DNA of 64,000 nt from Brevibacterium permense (GTDB lineage Bacteria > Actinomycetota > Actinomycetes > Actinomycetales > Brevibacteriaceae). The stretch lies in contig NZ_QYCP01000095.1 of assembly GCF_025506275.1 (NCBI RefSeq), forward strand, positions 1-64,000. The letters are read 5' to 3'. The notes below the pieces were generated by a model. The model did not search any database. It saw nothing but the letters and a program-made list of their open reading frames with translations, and was not told the origin of the DNA. Positions 18,127 through 27,167 of this stretch are shown piece after piece (the stretch's first letter is position 1; each line of letters begins with the position of its first letter). The translations under genes and the position numbers were made by a program.

Positions 18127-18819
18127 ATGGATCTCTCAGTCATCGCGCGCACCGGTGGGCCCGTCCTCATCTGGCGCGGACCCGAATTCGATCGACTCGA
18201 CCTCACCGGTCCGGTCGTCTCGAACTGGGTGAATAAGGGAGTCGGGCTCTTCGGCGACTACGACCTCGGACCGGACTTCACTCTCTTCGCTCCTCTGCCG
18301 GAGGGGCTGCACTGGCGCGAACTCGTCGCTGTCCTCAGTGTCCTGCTGGCCGGGGGCCGCATCGTCATCGCGAACGAATCACCGGACGAGGACTTCATGG
18401 CCCTCGTTCCCTTCGGCCATGAGGATGATGACCAGGTGGCCGACGCCGATGAGGTCTTCGTCTTCAATCCCCCGGCCCTGGCGCTGAGCACCCCGGTCGA
18501 TACCGACTTCATCGACGTCAATTCCGCCATCCGCGCCTACCCCGATGTCACAGCGCGTCGCCTAGACGCTTCGGGAATCCTCGAAGTGGACGGTCAGATC
18601 ATCGACTGGACGAGTTCCGAATCGATCAACGCTGCCCGCCCGCAGGGACTGCTCGCCTCGAACTCGACCCCGCTGCCGGGCGAGTGGCCGCGCTTTCTTC
18701 AGCACCTCCTCGGCGGTGGTGAGGTCCTGCTCACCAGCAGAGTCGACGATGCTCGCATCACGGACCTGGCCGCCGGGCTGGGAGTGGTCCATGGCACACT
18801 GGGCACATGGACAAAGTAG
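18127..18819 (+). CDS. TIGR03089 family protein
   Basis: Predicted 230 residues. It is related to the N-terminal part of AMP-forming acyl-CoA synthetases but lacks the P-loop-like and adenylate-forming motifs, so it is probably not an enzyme of that class. This family (Rv3268-like) normally sits beside an LCP gene and CofE in actinobacteria. I prefer ATG at 18127, preceded by GGAAGCGG; an ATG at 18115 adds four residues. Its end overlaps the start of scoA by 13 bp. Function unknown. Confidence 0.8.
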   Translation: MDLSVIARTGGPVLIWRGPEFDRLDLTGPVVSNWVNKGVGLFGDYDLGPDFTLFAPLPEGLHWRELVAVLSVLLAGGRIVIANESPDEDFMALVPFGHEDDDQVADADEVFVFNPPALALSTPVDTDFIDVNSAIRAYPDVTARRLDASGILEVDGQIIDWTSSESINAARPQGLLASNSTPLPGEWPRFLQHLLGGGEVLLTSRVDDARITDLAAGLGVVHGTLGTWTK

Positions 18820-19577
18820 TTGATACCCCCGCAGCAGCGGTGGCCGACATTGCAGATGGATCATCGATCGCCGTGGGCGGCTTCGGTGTCGTGGGCGTGC
18901 CCGAATTCCTCATTCGGGCCCTCCAGGACCAGGGAGCCGAAGACCTCGAGGTGATCTCGAACAACGCCGGCGTCGACGGCCGCGGACTGGGCATCCTGCT
19001 CGCCGACGGGCGACTCCGCCGCATCATCGCCTCGTATGTCGGCGAGAACAAGGAATTCGCTCGTCAGTACCTCTCCGGTGAACTCGAGGTCGAACTCACC
19101 CCGCAGGGCACCCTGGCGGAGAAGCTGCGTGCAGGAGGCGCCGGCATCCCGGGCTTCTTCACCATCACGGGCGCTGGGACACAGGTCGCCGAGGGCGGCA
19201 TGCCCTGGAAGTACGACGCGGACGGCAACGTCGTCAAGGAATCTCCGGCCAAGGAGACGAAGGTCTTCGACACCTTCGGCGAAGAGAAGGAATACGTCCT
19301 CGAGAAGTCCCTGGCTCCCGACTACGCACTTGTGCGTGCCGCGATCGGTGACCGGCACGGCAACCTCGTCTTCCACTCCTCGGCACGGAACTTCAATCCC
19401 CCGGCCGCACAGTCGGCGCGCATCACCATCGCCGAGGTCGAAAAGCTCGTCGAACCCGGCGAGATCGATCCGGACATGGTCCACGTGCCAGGCGTCTTCG
19501 TCCACCGCGTGGTGCCGCTGACGCCCGAACAGGTGGCGGACAAGCCCATCGAGAAGCGCACCGTACGAGAAGCCTGA
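18807..19577 (+). CDS. scoA: 3-oxoacid CoA-transferase subunit A
   Basis: Predicted 256 residues, typical of the alpha subunit of succinyl-CoA:3-ketoacid CoA-transferase, which moves CoA from succinyl-CoA to acetoacetate in ketone-body or branched-chain use. The start MDKVVDTPAAAVADIADGSS, the GGFGVVGVPE CoA-binding turn and the GAGIPGFFT region are characteristic. The ATG at 18807 lies inside the end of the TIGR03089 gene, so translation is likely coupled. scoB follows after 12 bp with GAGGAG in the gap. The active enzyme is an A2B2 complex with ScoB. Confidence 0.94.
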   Translation: MDKVVDTPAAAVADIADGSSIAVGGFGVVGVPEFLIRALQDQGAEDLEVISNNAGVDGRGLGILLADGRLRRIIASYVGENKEFARQYLSGELEVELTPQGTLAEKLRAGGAGIPGFFTITGAGTQVAEGGMPWKYDADGNVVKESPAKETKVFDTFGEEKEYVLEKSLAPDYALVRAAIGDRHGNLVFHSSARNFNPPAAQSARITIAEVEKLVEPGEIDPDMVHVPGVFVHRVVPLTPEQVADKPIEKRTVREA

Positions 19578-19589
19578 GGAGACACAGAA

Positions 19590-20252
19590 ATGTCATTGAC
19601 ACGCAATCAGATGGCGGCCCGTGCCGCCCAGGAACTCGAAGACGGCAGCTACGTCAACCTCGGCATCGGCATGCCGACCCTGGTGCCCAATTTTCTGCCC
19701 GAGGGTGTCCACCTCGTGCTCCAGTCGGAGAACGGCCTGCTCGGCGTCGGCCCATACCCGACCGAGGATGAGATCGACCCCGACCTCATCAACGCGGGCA
19801 AGGAGATCGTCACGATGAACCCGGGCGCCGCGTACTTCGACTCTGCGGCGAGCTTCGGGATGATCCGCGGCGGCAAGATCAACGCCGCGATCCTCGGCGC
19901 CATGCAGGTAGCCACGAACGGAGACATCGCGAACTGGATGATCCCGGGCAAGATGGTCAAGGGCATGGGCGGCGCGATGGACCTCGTGCACGGTGCCCAG
20001 CGCGTCATCGTCATCATGGACCACGTCGCCAAGGACGGTTCGCACAAACTGCTGAAGTCGTGCGAACTGCCGCTGACCGGAAAGGGCGTCGTCGAGCGCA
20101 TCATCACCGACATCGCCGTACTCGACGTCAGCGGTGACGCGTTCACCCTCGTCGAACTCGCCCCGGGCGTGACCGTCGACGAAGTCAAGGAGAAGACCGG
20201 CGCCGAGGTGATCGTCCCCGAGGACGTCGCCACCATCGAGGTCGCCGCCTGA
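19590..20252 (+). CDS. scoB: 3-oxoacid CoA-transferase subunit B
   Basis: Predicted 220 residues, beta subunit of the succinyl-CoA:3-ketoacid CoA-transferase. The catalytic Glu that forms the CoA thioester is Glu48 in the SENGLLG motif; NLGIGMPTL and [19 protein letters not shown] are further family signatures. The ATG at 19590 has GAGGAG about 8 nt upstream. It is the last gene of the cofE-TIGR03089-scoAB run; a stem-loop begins about 32 bp after the stop. Confidence 0.95.
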   Translation: MSLTRNQMAARAAQELEDGSYVNLGIGMPTLVPNFLPEGVHLVLQSENGLLGVGPYPTEDEIDPDLINAGKEIVTMNPGAAYFDSAASFGMIRGGKINAAILGAMQVATNGDIANWMIPGKMVKGMGGAMDLVHGAQRVIVIMDHVAKDGSHKLLKSCELPLTGKGVVERIITDIAVLDVSGDAFTLVELAPGVTVDEVKEKTGAEVIVPEDVATIEVAA

Positions 20253-20284
20253 GTTCCAGGTGACCGGCCCCGGCCCGACCCGAG

Positions 20285-20306
20285 AAGTGTCCGAACGAGG
20301 ACACTT
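20285..20306 (+). terminator. Stem-loop after scoB
   Basis: A perfect 8-bp stem (AAGTGTCC with GGACACTT) closes a 6-nt loop 32 bp after the scoB stop. It may end the scoAB transcript. A second, larger inverted repeat follows within 10 bp. Confidence 0.5.
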
Positions 20307-20313
20307 GGTGATC

Positions 20314-20374
20314 GAACAGTGGTCACGTTCGGATGCTCTGATCGCTCAGAAGTATCCGAACGTGACCACTGTTC
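20314..20374. repeat. 20-bp perfect inverted repeat with 21-nt loop
   Basis: Bases 20314-20333 are the exact reverse complement of 20355-20374. The element lies between the convergent scoB and manA genes. It may be a bidirectional terminator or a dispersed hairpin element; only this copy is seen in the window. Confidence 0.7.
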
Positions 20375-20656
20375 TGTGTTCTGCTGCCAGCGCACCGCAG
20401 TCTTGACCGCCCACGCGCCAGCGTCGACCGCCGCCGAACACCGGATTCGTCCGTCAGGGCCGTCGGGCGTTGCTCGACGCCGTTGGAAACGCAGATTGTT
20501 GGGTCGATCCACGGTGGTTACGTAGAAATCACCGCAGATCGATCCGACAATCACTCTGCAGTGGCCCTGCACACCGATCAGCAGTGGTGAGTAAGCATTC
20601 GCAGAGGCGAGTTGAGCAGACGAGCTCAGCCGCCGGTGGTGGCGGACAGCGCGTGC
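20375..20656. other. Intergenic stretch between scoB hairpins and manA
   Basis: No convincing gene, RNA or repeat was found in this stretch. Open frames here are short and have no family resemblance. Together with the two hairpins it makes a convergent gap of about 400 bp. Confidence 0.6.
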
Positions 20657-21976
20657 TCAGCGGCCGGCAGCTCCGGAGTTCAGTCCGGTGGTCGCCACGA
20701 ACAGGTCGCCGTGGCCATCGGCCGTCACCGTCGGTTCGTTGGCCGCGATGAACGCGCTCTTCCCCCGTTCGAGGGTGAGCGTCGAGCCGAGCGAGCTGAG
20801 TGTGACAGTTCCCGCGGTGCACAGCACGATCGCCGCACCGCGCCGTTCCACCGTCGTCGTGCGCGGGCATCGCAGTGCCTGCAGAGCGAAATCATCGGTG
20901 GGTCCCAGCAGCATTCCCGAGTGATCGGGCTCGACCATCCGAGGTGCGCCAGCGTGGAAGTCCGTGATCTTCGACAGCTGTTCGATGTCGACGTGCTTCG
21001 AGGTCAGCCCGCCGCGCACGACGTTGTCGCTCGAGGCCATGATCTCGATGCCTGTGCCGAAGAGGTAGGCATGCAGCACTCCGGCGTCCATGGTCAGCGC
21101 TTCACCCGGCTGCAGGTGAACTCGGTTGAGCATGAGTCCGACCAACGTACCGGGGTCATGGGGATAGTCGGTGACGAGCTCGCAGAACGTCTGCGCCGGG
21201 TCGACCGCACTGCCCGACCGGCTGATGTGTCCGACCGGCAGTTCGTCGATTCCGTGGGCAGCCACCTCGTCGACGAGCCCGGGCGTCCGCGGATCGCTGA
21301 GGATGATTTCGACGGCTCGAGACAGCGCCTTGGACTCGCTGAAGGACTTCAGCGCTGCGATGATCGCTCCGAGCACGTCCAAGGACGGCGGAGTCAGCGG
21401 CTGGGAGAGCATCCGTTCGAATGTGGCTCGCACGGCCTTGCGCGGGCGGAATCCCGTGAGCGCGTGGAAGTCGGTGAGTGCGTAGATGAGCTCCGGTTTC
21501 GCCGAGGCGTCTTTGAAGTTCCGGTCGGGAGCGTCCAGTGCCGGTCCGGTCGCTTCCTCGGCGGCGAATCCGGCCCGGGCCTGTGCGCGGTTCGGGTGCA
21601 CCTGGATCGACAGGGCCTTGCTCGCCGAGAGCACCTTGAGCAGGAACGGCAGTCGCGCTCCGAAGGACTCGAGGGAGTCATGGCCGAGCAGACCTTCAGG
21701 GTCCCCCGCCAGGTACTCGATGAGGTTGGGTCCGAGCCGAGGCTCGGCCTCGGTCGCCACGCTGCCCGTCGTCTGCTGCCCGCCGAGGCGGTTCTGCCGT
21801 TCCAGCGGAGCCTGAGCCCGCTTGTGCCCGACATCGACTCGAGAGGGGCTGACCGGATGTGCTCCGAGCCAGAGTTCCGCGCAGGGGGTGCCGTCCGGGA
21901 CTGTGCCGAGGATCGCGGGAATCGCGTCGGTGCTGCCCCATTCGAACTTCTTGACCGTATTGTGCAGACGATGCAC
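20657..21976 (-). CDS. manA: Mannose-6-phosphate isomerase, class I
   Basis: Predicted 439 residues. It interconverts fructose-6-phosphate and mannose-6-phosphate, feeding manB and GDP-mannose synthesis. The zinc-site motifs are visible: QVHPN near residue 110, a KPEL stretch, and the long IMASSDNVVRGGLTSKHVD signature around residue 300. The start is GTG at 21976 with AAAGGGGG about 6 nt upstream, which gives the usual N-terminus VHRLHNTVKKFEWGS; an open extension of 33 codons upstream lacks family similarity. It is convergent with scoB and downstream of the cell-wall hydrolase gene on the same strand. Confidence 0.95.
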   Translation of the reverse strand: MHRLHNTVKKFEWGSTDAIPAILGTVPDGTPCAELWLGAHPVSPSRVDVGHKRAQAPLERQNRLGGQQTTGSVATEAEPRLGPNLIEYLAGDPEGLLGHDSLESFGARLPFLLKVLSASKALSIQVHPNRAQARAGFAAEEATGPALDAPDRNFKDASAKPELIYALTDFHALTGFRPRKAVRATFERMLSQPLTPPSLDVLGAIIAALKSFSESKALSRAVEIILSDPRTPGLVDEVAAHGIDELPVGHISRSGSAVDPAQTFCELVTDYPHDPGTLVGLMLNRVHLQPGEALTMDAGVLHAYLFGTGIEIMASSDNVVRGGLTSKHVDIEQLSKITDFHAGAPRMVEPDHSGMLLGPTDDFALQALRCPRTTTVERRGAAIVLCTAGTVTLSSLGSTLTLERGKSAFIAANEPTVTADGHGDLFVATTGLNSGAAGR

Positions 21977-22183
21977 TGCGGGCCCCCTTTGACAGGATCG
22001 AGTCGGATTCGTATCCGGTGATTTCCGGTTGTGCTCAGTCCAGCCTAGCCCCGCTGTCGTGGCCGGGGTCGGCACTTCACTGACTGTTCAGCCGAAGTCA
22101 CAATCTATTCACCGCTTGTCACCTGCACAGATACATATGGCCCGGTCACTGCCGCGTCCGGAATCGTCTGGGAAACCAGACAA

Positions 22184-22223
22184 TGCCCCGAGGGAGATCC
22201 ACAATGGGATCGTCCTCGGGGCA
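22184..22223 (-). terminator. Hairpin after the cell-wall hydrolase gene
   Basis: A 10-bp perfect stem (22184-22193 with 22214-22223) has an inner 5-bp stem GATCC/GGATC. It begins about 43 bp after the hydrolase stop codon on the minus strand and probably terminates that transcript ahead of manA. Confidence 0.6.
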
Positions 22224-22265
22224 CTGGCCGGCAGGCGGTGTATGCCCTGTCCTCGATGCCTGGTG

Positions 22266-25034
22266 TCAGCCGACTACGCGGATGACCTTGGCTCCACGGT
22301 TCAGCATCCAGCTGTAGCTGCGCTTCGTGGTGTTCGTCCGCGTCGAGCCTGCATCGTACATCTGACCCTTGGTCTCGGAGATGATTCCGATATGACCGGG
22401 AATCCAGATCAGGTCGCCGGCCTTGGCGTCCTTGAGCGAGATCTCCTTGCCGGCGTAACGCTGCTGACTGGTTGTGCGCGGCAGTTTGATGCCGTTCTTG
22501 CCATAGACGTACTGGGTGTAGCCCGAGCAGTCCCAACCGGACTTCGGCGAGGTGCCGCCCCAGACGTACTTGACGCCGAGGTTGGACTTCGCATCCTTGA
22601 TGATGGACGCACGCTGGGCCGCGATCTTCTCGGCCTTGGACGGCTTGTCCTTCTTCTTGTCGTCGTCCTTCTTCTTATCGTCCTTGGACTTGTCATCCTT
22701 GGACTTGTCGTCCTTCTTGGAGTCGTCCTTGGACTTGTCGTCCTTCTTGGAGTCGTCCTTGGACTTGTCGTCTTTCGATCCCTTGTCGTCTGCAGAACCT
22801 TCCCCGGAGTCTGCAGGCGACTTGTCATCTGTGGAATCGTCTCCCGGCGGCGTCGAGCCGCCCGGAGCATTGTCGTCGCTGACTCCGCCGGCGATCGAAC
22901 CCTTGGGAGAGAACTCGGTGGTCCCGTAGCCTTCGGCCCAGACCAGACGTGCGCCTTGGAAGAGCTGCTCACCGCGGCCCTTCTTGTAGACCACGTCCGA
23001 CTTGGGGTAACCGAGGTGCCCCTTGACGGTCCCCTTGTCACCCCAGTACTTCATGATCGTGCCGGAGGTGTAGTGAGCGCCGGTGGTCTTCGACCAGTAG
23101 AACGAGCCCTTCTCGAAGCGCTGCGCGACGCCCCCGCCCTTGAGGCCGCCCTTCTCCGCAGAGGTGGGCAGCCCCAAGTCGGTGACTGCATTGCCCTTGT
23201 ATGCCGAAGCAATCGCTCCGGACAGGTGGTAGGCGCCGGTCTTCTTGGACCAGTAGACGGTGCCCTTCTCGAACTTCTGTGCCTTGGCACCAGCGACGCC
23301 CTTGACGTCGTATTCCTTGCCGAGAGCCTTGCCGAGCTTGTTCTTCTCGGCGTACTTCTCGATCGAGGTCTTCGCCTTCGGCTTCTCGGTCTTCTTGTCG
23401 TCGTCCTTCTTGGAATCGTCGTCCTTGGACTTGTCGTCCGAACCGCCCTTGCTGTCGCTGGGCTGTTCGCCGGTCTTCAGGATCGAGTTGACCGTCGAGC
23501 GCATCTCACCCAGCTTGGCGTAGAAGGCGTCACCCGGGCAGTCGGTCTGTCCCAGATCGCGGTGGCCGACCAGGTTCGACTTCGTCGCCTTGGAGATTCC
23601 GTTGATCGAGAACTTCCAGGCGATCGCGGAGGCGACGGCGTCGCGTGTCTTCTTCGGCGGGGCCGCGCTGTTGTAGGTACCCAGCACGGAGATGCCGAAG
23701 GTTCCGGTGTTGTGTCCGGCAACGTGAGCGCCGATGACGGCCTTCGAGACGTCACCGCCGCGGGCGTGCCAGAGGCGGCCGTACTTGTCTGCGACGACGT
23801 TGTATCCGATGTCATTCCAGCCGCGGCCCTGCTGGTGGTAGGCCTGAATACCACGGATGATTCCGGGAACGTCGGCAGCCGAGTAGCTGTTCGAGCCGGA
23901 GGTGTGGTGAACAACGGCCTGCTTGATGCCGCTGGCGTAGTCGGGGCTGCCGCGGTAGGCCTTGGCACCCCACGAGCTGCGCGAGCCGATCTTCGGCTTC
24001 GACACCTTCTTCGCCACGGTGTCCACCGTCGACGATCCGGGTACGTAGTTCTGGTTGGTCACCGTCGCACCGGCGGCCGCGTCGACGTTCTCTGCGGATG
24101 CCGCCTCGGCGTCGGTCGCGTCCTCGGTCGACTGCTCCGGCGCGGTTTCAGCACCGGCGGAGTCGCCGCCGACCTGATCGTCGAGCTCGACGGGATCGTT
24201 CTCGGCGACGGCCTGAGCGTCGCCGGCGTCCCGCTTCGGATCGACGAGGACGAGCTCGGCCTCGCTCGGTGCGGAGTCACCGAGGATGCGCATCTGCACA
24301 GCGGAAGCGTTCGACACCGTCATCGGCTCCGAACCCTTGTTCTGGGCTTCTTCCTGCTGCTCTTCGTCCAGGGTGTCCCAATTGCCCCATTCCGACCCCT
24401 GCTTGGTGCGGACCTGGATGCGGATATTGGACTTCGACTCGGAGAAGGTGAAGCCGACAAGGCTCGGGTTGTTCGCGGGAACATCGAGGACATCGGAGAT
24501 GAGCGCGATGTTCACTCCGTCTTCGGTCTTCTGACGGACCGAACCGGAGATGTCGTCTTCGCCCTCGACCTTCGACTCGTCGGACGAATCCTTCGCGTCC
24601 TCGTCCTCGGACTTCGGGGTCTCGGTCTCTGCGCCCTCGGCAGGAGCCTGCTCGGTCTCGGACGGAGCCGATCCCTCGGACGGCGCGGCCTCGTCGTCTC
24701 CGGAGGTCAGTCCGGCGGAGACGTTGTTGACCGCACCCGCAGACGCCGACGCCGACGCGTTGACGATATCGGGCACCTTGGCCGAGGCCAGGGCAGTCTG
24801 CGATTTGAAGATATTCGGCAGATTGCTCGTGGCGCTCTGATTGGCGGCAGTGGCGGTGGAATCACTGGAATCGCGGGCACCAGGGACGTTGAGTCCTTCT
24901 TTGCTGACGTTCAGCGCCTCTTTGGACACATCAGGCGACGTCGTGGCTGCGGAAGCCGACGGTGCCGTGACCGCTAAGGTGCCGACCAGCGCAATAGAAG
25001 CGCAGCCCGCAACAGTGGGCAATAGATATTTCAT
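22266..25034 (-). CDS. Secreted peptidoglycan hydrolase: amidase, LGFP repeats and NlpC/P60
   Basis: Predicted 922 residues. Order: signal peptide (1-29); acidic Ser/Ala/Glu-rich region (30-330); type 2 N-acetylmuramoyl-L-alanine amidase/PGRP domain (about 345-520) with candidate zinc ligands at the HHTSG motif (376-377), His491 and Cys499; LGFP repeats (about 560-710); a Lys/Asp-rich linker (751-800); and a C-terminal NlpC/P60 endopeptidase with Cys836 in DCSGY and His881 in GHIGI. The protein thus carries two different peptidoglycan-cutting activities joined by wall-binding repeats. The ATG at 25034 has AAAGG nine bases upstream. The adjacent LCP gene also acts on the wall. Confidence 0.93.
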   Translation of the reverse strand: MKYLLPTVAGCASIALVGTLAVTAPSASAATTSPDVSKEALNVSKEGLNVPGARDSSDSTATAANQSATSNLPNIFKSQTALASAKVPDIVNASASASAGAVNNVSAGLTSGDDEAAPSEGSAPSETEQAPAEGAETETPKSEDEDAKDSSDESKVEGEDDISGSVRQKTEDGVNIALISDVLDVPANNPSLVGFTFSESKSNIRIQVRTKQGSEWGNWDTLDEEQQEEAQNKGSEPMTVSNASAVQMRILGDSAPSEAELVLVDPKRDAGDAQAVAENDPVELDDQVGGDSAGAETAPEQSTEDATDAEAASAENVDAAAGATVTNQNYVPGSSTVDTVAKKVSKPKIGSRSSWGAKAYRGSPDYASGIKQAVVHHTSGSNSYSAADVPGIIRGIQAYHQQGRGWNDIGYNVVADKYGRLWHARGGDVSKAVIGAHVAGHNTGTFGISVLGTYNSAAPPKKTRDAVASAIAWKFSINGISKATKSNLVGHRDLGQTDCPGDAFYAKLGEMRSTVNSILKTGEQPSDSKGGSDDKSKDDDSKKDDDKKTEKPKAKTSIEKYAEKNKLGKALGKEYDVKGVAGAKAQKFEKGTVYWSKKTGAYHLSGAIASAYKGNAVTDLGLPTSAEKGGLKGGGVAQRFEKGSFYWSKTTGAHYTSGTIMKYWGDKGTVKGHLGYPKSDVVYKKGRGEQLFQGARLVWAEGYGTTEFSPKGSIAGGVSDDNAPGGSTPPGDDSTDDKSPADSGEGSADDKGSKDDKSKDDSKKDDKSKDDSKKDDKSKDDKSKDDKKKDDDKKKDKPSKAEKIAAQRASIIKDAKSNLGVKYVWGGTSPKSGWDCSGYTQYVYGKNGIKLPRTTSQQRYAGKEISLKDAKAGDLIWIPGHIGIISETKGQMYDAGSTRTNTTKRSYSWMLNRGAKVIRVVG
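22635..22784. repeat. Minisatellite encoding the Lys/Asp linker
   Basis: The DNA coding residues 751-800 of the hydrolase is built of imperfect copies of a unit encoding KDDSKKDDKS (30 bp) and shorter KDDKS units. Two nearly identical 30-bp copies lie next to each other. A related but shorter K/D tract is coded near 23380-23450, between the amidase domain and the LGFP repeats. Confidence 0.8.
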
Positions 25035-25299
25035 CGTTACAGCCTTTTCGAGGAAGACAGGGAAGTTCAGGCCTCGAGGTCCCCTTCACCGTTGGCAGAA
25101 CGGTGGGCAACCCCAACATCTCAAAATTGTTACACATTTTCGGCGTGTCAGACTAGCCACAGAGCAGAATATTCTAATTACACGAGTGTGGTTCCCAGTA
25201 TTGGCAAGGGACACACCGAGCAAAAGATTTTCCCGGAATCGTCATGGGATCGGCCGGTTCGGTCATTGGTCTCATCACGACCGACCCCACTGCGGCGCC
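25035..25299 (-). promoter_or_regulatory. Promoter and 5' leader of the hydrolase gene
   Basis: A TAGAAT hexamer on the minus strand (25176-25171) is the best -10 candidate, giving a leader of about 130 nt. The leader contains a perfect 7-bp stem CACCGTT/AACGGTG with a 5-nt loop (25087-25105), about 53 nt before the start codon. I could not match it to a known riboswitch. Confidence 0.4.
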
Positions 25300-26820
25300 T
25301 CACGGCACGTAGCAGATCGCCTTTGCGTCGGCTTCTTCGCCGTTGTCAGCAGAGGTGTCGCCGGCACCCTGCGCCAGCAGCTGCGGCCCTGAACCGGGGT
25401 TCGGATCGAGTCCCACATCGACTCCGGCGGCGGCTGACAGGTCGCTTCCGGGAACCGAGAACGCGCCTTTGTCCCCTTCGGAGGACTTCGACGACTCCTC
25501 GATCTTATCGGCTACCAGCTGATGTGCCACATCGAAGTCGGGCTGCGACGGAGTGATGCGCGGCGGGGTGAGGTCGACGGAATCGATCTTCTGCGATTTC
25601 ACCTTGAGCGCGAGGTCGACGAACGAGTCCACCTGAGACGATGGGATGTCCGTCGACACGGCCCCCGGAGTGGCTTTCGCGATCGACTGGTAGCGGGTGA
25701 GCACCGTGGCCGGGTCTAGCTGTTTGACCATCGCCGTCTGTACGCAGCGCTGGCGGACCATCCGCTCGTAGTCGCTGGAGAACTCTCGGGAGCGGGCGAA
25801 CCACAGCGCGTGGAAGCCGTCGAGCTTCTGTTTGCCCGGTTCGATCCATCCCTTGACCGGCCCATGCTCGCCCGTGGTCGGATCGACCTTCGACGAGATC
25901 GGCACTCGCTTGCCGGAGACGAGGGTGATTCCGCCGAGGGAGTCGATGAGGTTCTCGAATCCCTTGAGGTTGATCATCGCGTAGTACTGGACCTCGAGGC
26001 CGGTGGCGCCCGAAACGGCGTCCATCGTCGCCTGCTCGCCGGCAGTCTTCGGGTCCTCGAACTCATCCTTGTGCTGTTCGCCCTGCTGGAAGACGGCGTT
26101 GAGCAGGCATTCGTCCCCGCAGTTGTATCCCTGCGGGTAATGCTTGTGCAGCGGAGAGTCGTCCGGGAACGGCACATTCTCCATATTGCGAGGCAGGCCG
26201 ATGATGACGGATTTGCCGGTCTTCGCATCGATCGAGACCAGCGACAGCGAGTCCGGTCGGATTCCTGTCCGCCCTTTTCCGGCGTCCGAACCCAGCAGCA
26301 GGATGTTGTATCGGCCGTCGACGGGTTTGAGTGCCTTGCCCGAGGCGAACAGGTCGCTCATCAGTCCGCGCTGCGAGTTGAGAATCGTCGTCCCCCAAGC
26401 CAAGGGGCCCACGACGATGAGCAGGAGAGCACAGAAGGCCGCCACGAAGCGTTTGCGGGCCCTTCGGGAGATCGTGACGATCCGGATGCGGCGCAGGGTG
26501 TCGAACAGGCACACCGCCCAGTTGATCGCAATGACGGGCACCCAGATGGTCAGAAATGTGAGGATGAACGGGTTCGTGCCGATGGTGAAGAGGAACGTCC
26601 GGCTGATGAGGACGATCACACCGGCGATCAGGGCAAGGATCCAGCTGATGGCGGTGATCGACAGAGAGATCTTCGCCCAGCGGCGGTGGCCGAAGAGCAG
26701 CTGCACTCCCCCGGGCACGAGAGCCGTGACGAGAAGCAGAAGCCACGCCCGCACATCACGCGTCGGCTGCGAAGCATACGACGGGTGGCGGATCGGGTCC
26801 ACATATCTCGTTTCGGCCAC
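25300..26820 (-). CDS. LytR-CpsA-Psr (LCP) family glycopolymer transferase
   Basis: Predicted 506 residues. Four hydrophobic segments fill residues 25-150, and an extracytoplasmic LCP domain covers about 175-430. Conserved LCP residues are visible in LLLGSDAGKGRTGIRPDSL and GLPRNM, including the Asp and Arg residues that hold the pyrophosphate. These enzymes attach glycopolymers from lipid carriers to peptidoglycan. The chosen start is GTG at 26820, with GAAGGGAAG upstream; the open frame extends 22 codons further without support. In mycobacteria an LCP gene lies next to the Rv3268 (TIGR03089) homologue. Here scoAB, manA and the hydrolase separate them. Confidence 0.93.
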   Translation of the reverse strand: MAETRYVDPIRHPSYASQPTRDVRAWLLLLVTALVPGGVQLLFGHRRWAKISLSITAISWILALIAGVIVLISRTFLFTIGTNPFILTFLTIWVPVIAINWAVCLFDTLRRIRIVTISRRARKRFVAAFCALLLIVVGPLAWGTTILNSQRGLMSDLFASGKALKPVDGRYNILLLGSDAGKGRTGIRPDSLSLVSIDAKTGKSVIIGLPRNMENVPFPDDSPLHKHYPQGYNCGDECLLNAVFQQGEQHKDEFEDPKTAGEQATMDAVSGATGLEVQYYAMINLKGFENLIDSLGGITLVSGKRVPISSKVDPTTGEHGPVKGWIEPGKQKLDGFHALWFARSREFSSDYERMVRQRCVQTAMVKQLDPATVLTRYQSIAKATPGAVSTDIPSSQVDSFVDLALKVKSQKIDSVDLTPPRITPSQPDFDVAHQLVADKIEESSKSSEGDKGAFSVPGSDLSAAAGVDVGLDPNPGSGPQLLAQGAGDTSADNGEEADAKAICYVP

Positions 26821-27167
26821 TGACTTCCCTTCGCTTCGGGCTCTGCTCACGGACTGCTTCCGGCATCGACATCCGCGGGTGGCCACGCACAGGTCGCATC
26901 GCCCCAGAGGATGTCCACAGCAGACAACTGTGCCAAAGAGACTTCAGAGTCCACTGTGTTCACCTATTGTGTCGCGTGAGAACCATCGATTCCGGCACAT
27001 CCGCGCCGCGCATGTCGGATTCGTCGCGTGTGCAATTCTTCACAGACAGAAGAACGGGCACCGCAGACTCCCCGTCCGGGGAAACCACGGCACCCGTTCG
27101 AGACGGATCGGCCGGCACCGAGCAGCCTTGACCATGTGCGGCCAGCAGCTCAGACCTCGAGCCCGGT
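26821..27167. other. Intergenic region between LCP gene and acyl-CoA dehydrogenase
   Basis: About 350 bp with no convincing gene. The right part holds the acyl-CoA dehydrogenase terminator hairpin (27052-27099); the left part should contain the LCP promoter, but no clear -10/-35 pair stands out. Confidence 0.6.
27052..27099 (-). terminator. Strong hairpin terminator after the acyl-CoA dehydrogenase
   Basis: An outer 7-bp stem (GAACGGG/CCCGTTC), a 3-bp stem and an inner TCCCCG/CGGGGA stem are stacked with small bulges. It begins about 70 bp after the stop codon, and the minus-strand sequence that follows it is pyrimidine-rich (TTCTTCTGTCTGT). Confidence 0.65.

Noticed and set aside
20253..20656. 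Small gene between scoB and manA
   Set aside because: Only short frames without start signals or recognisable families; the region is better explained by hairpins.
22029..24977. 982-residue open frame antisense to the cell-wall hydrolase
   Set aside because: It is a shadow of a well-supported gene; its repetitive Leu/Val stretches arise from the complement of the Lys/Asp linker codons.
25035..25180. c-di-AMP (ydaO) riboswitch upstream of the NlpC/P60 gene
   Set aside because: Such riboswitches do control wall hydrolases in actinobacteria, but the leader is short and lacks the conserved core. Only a simple hairpin is seen.
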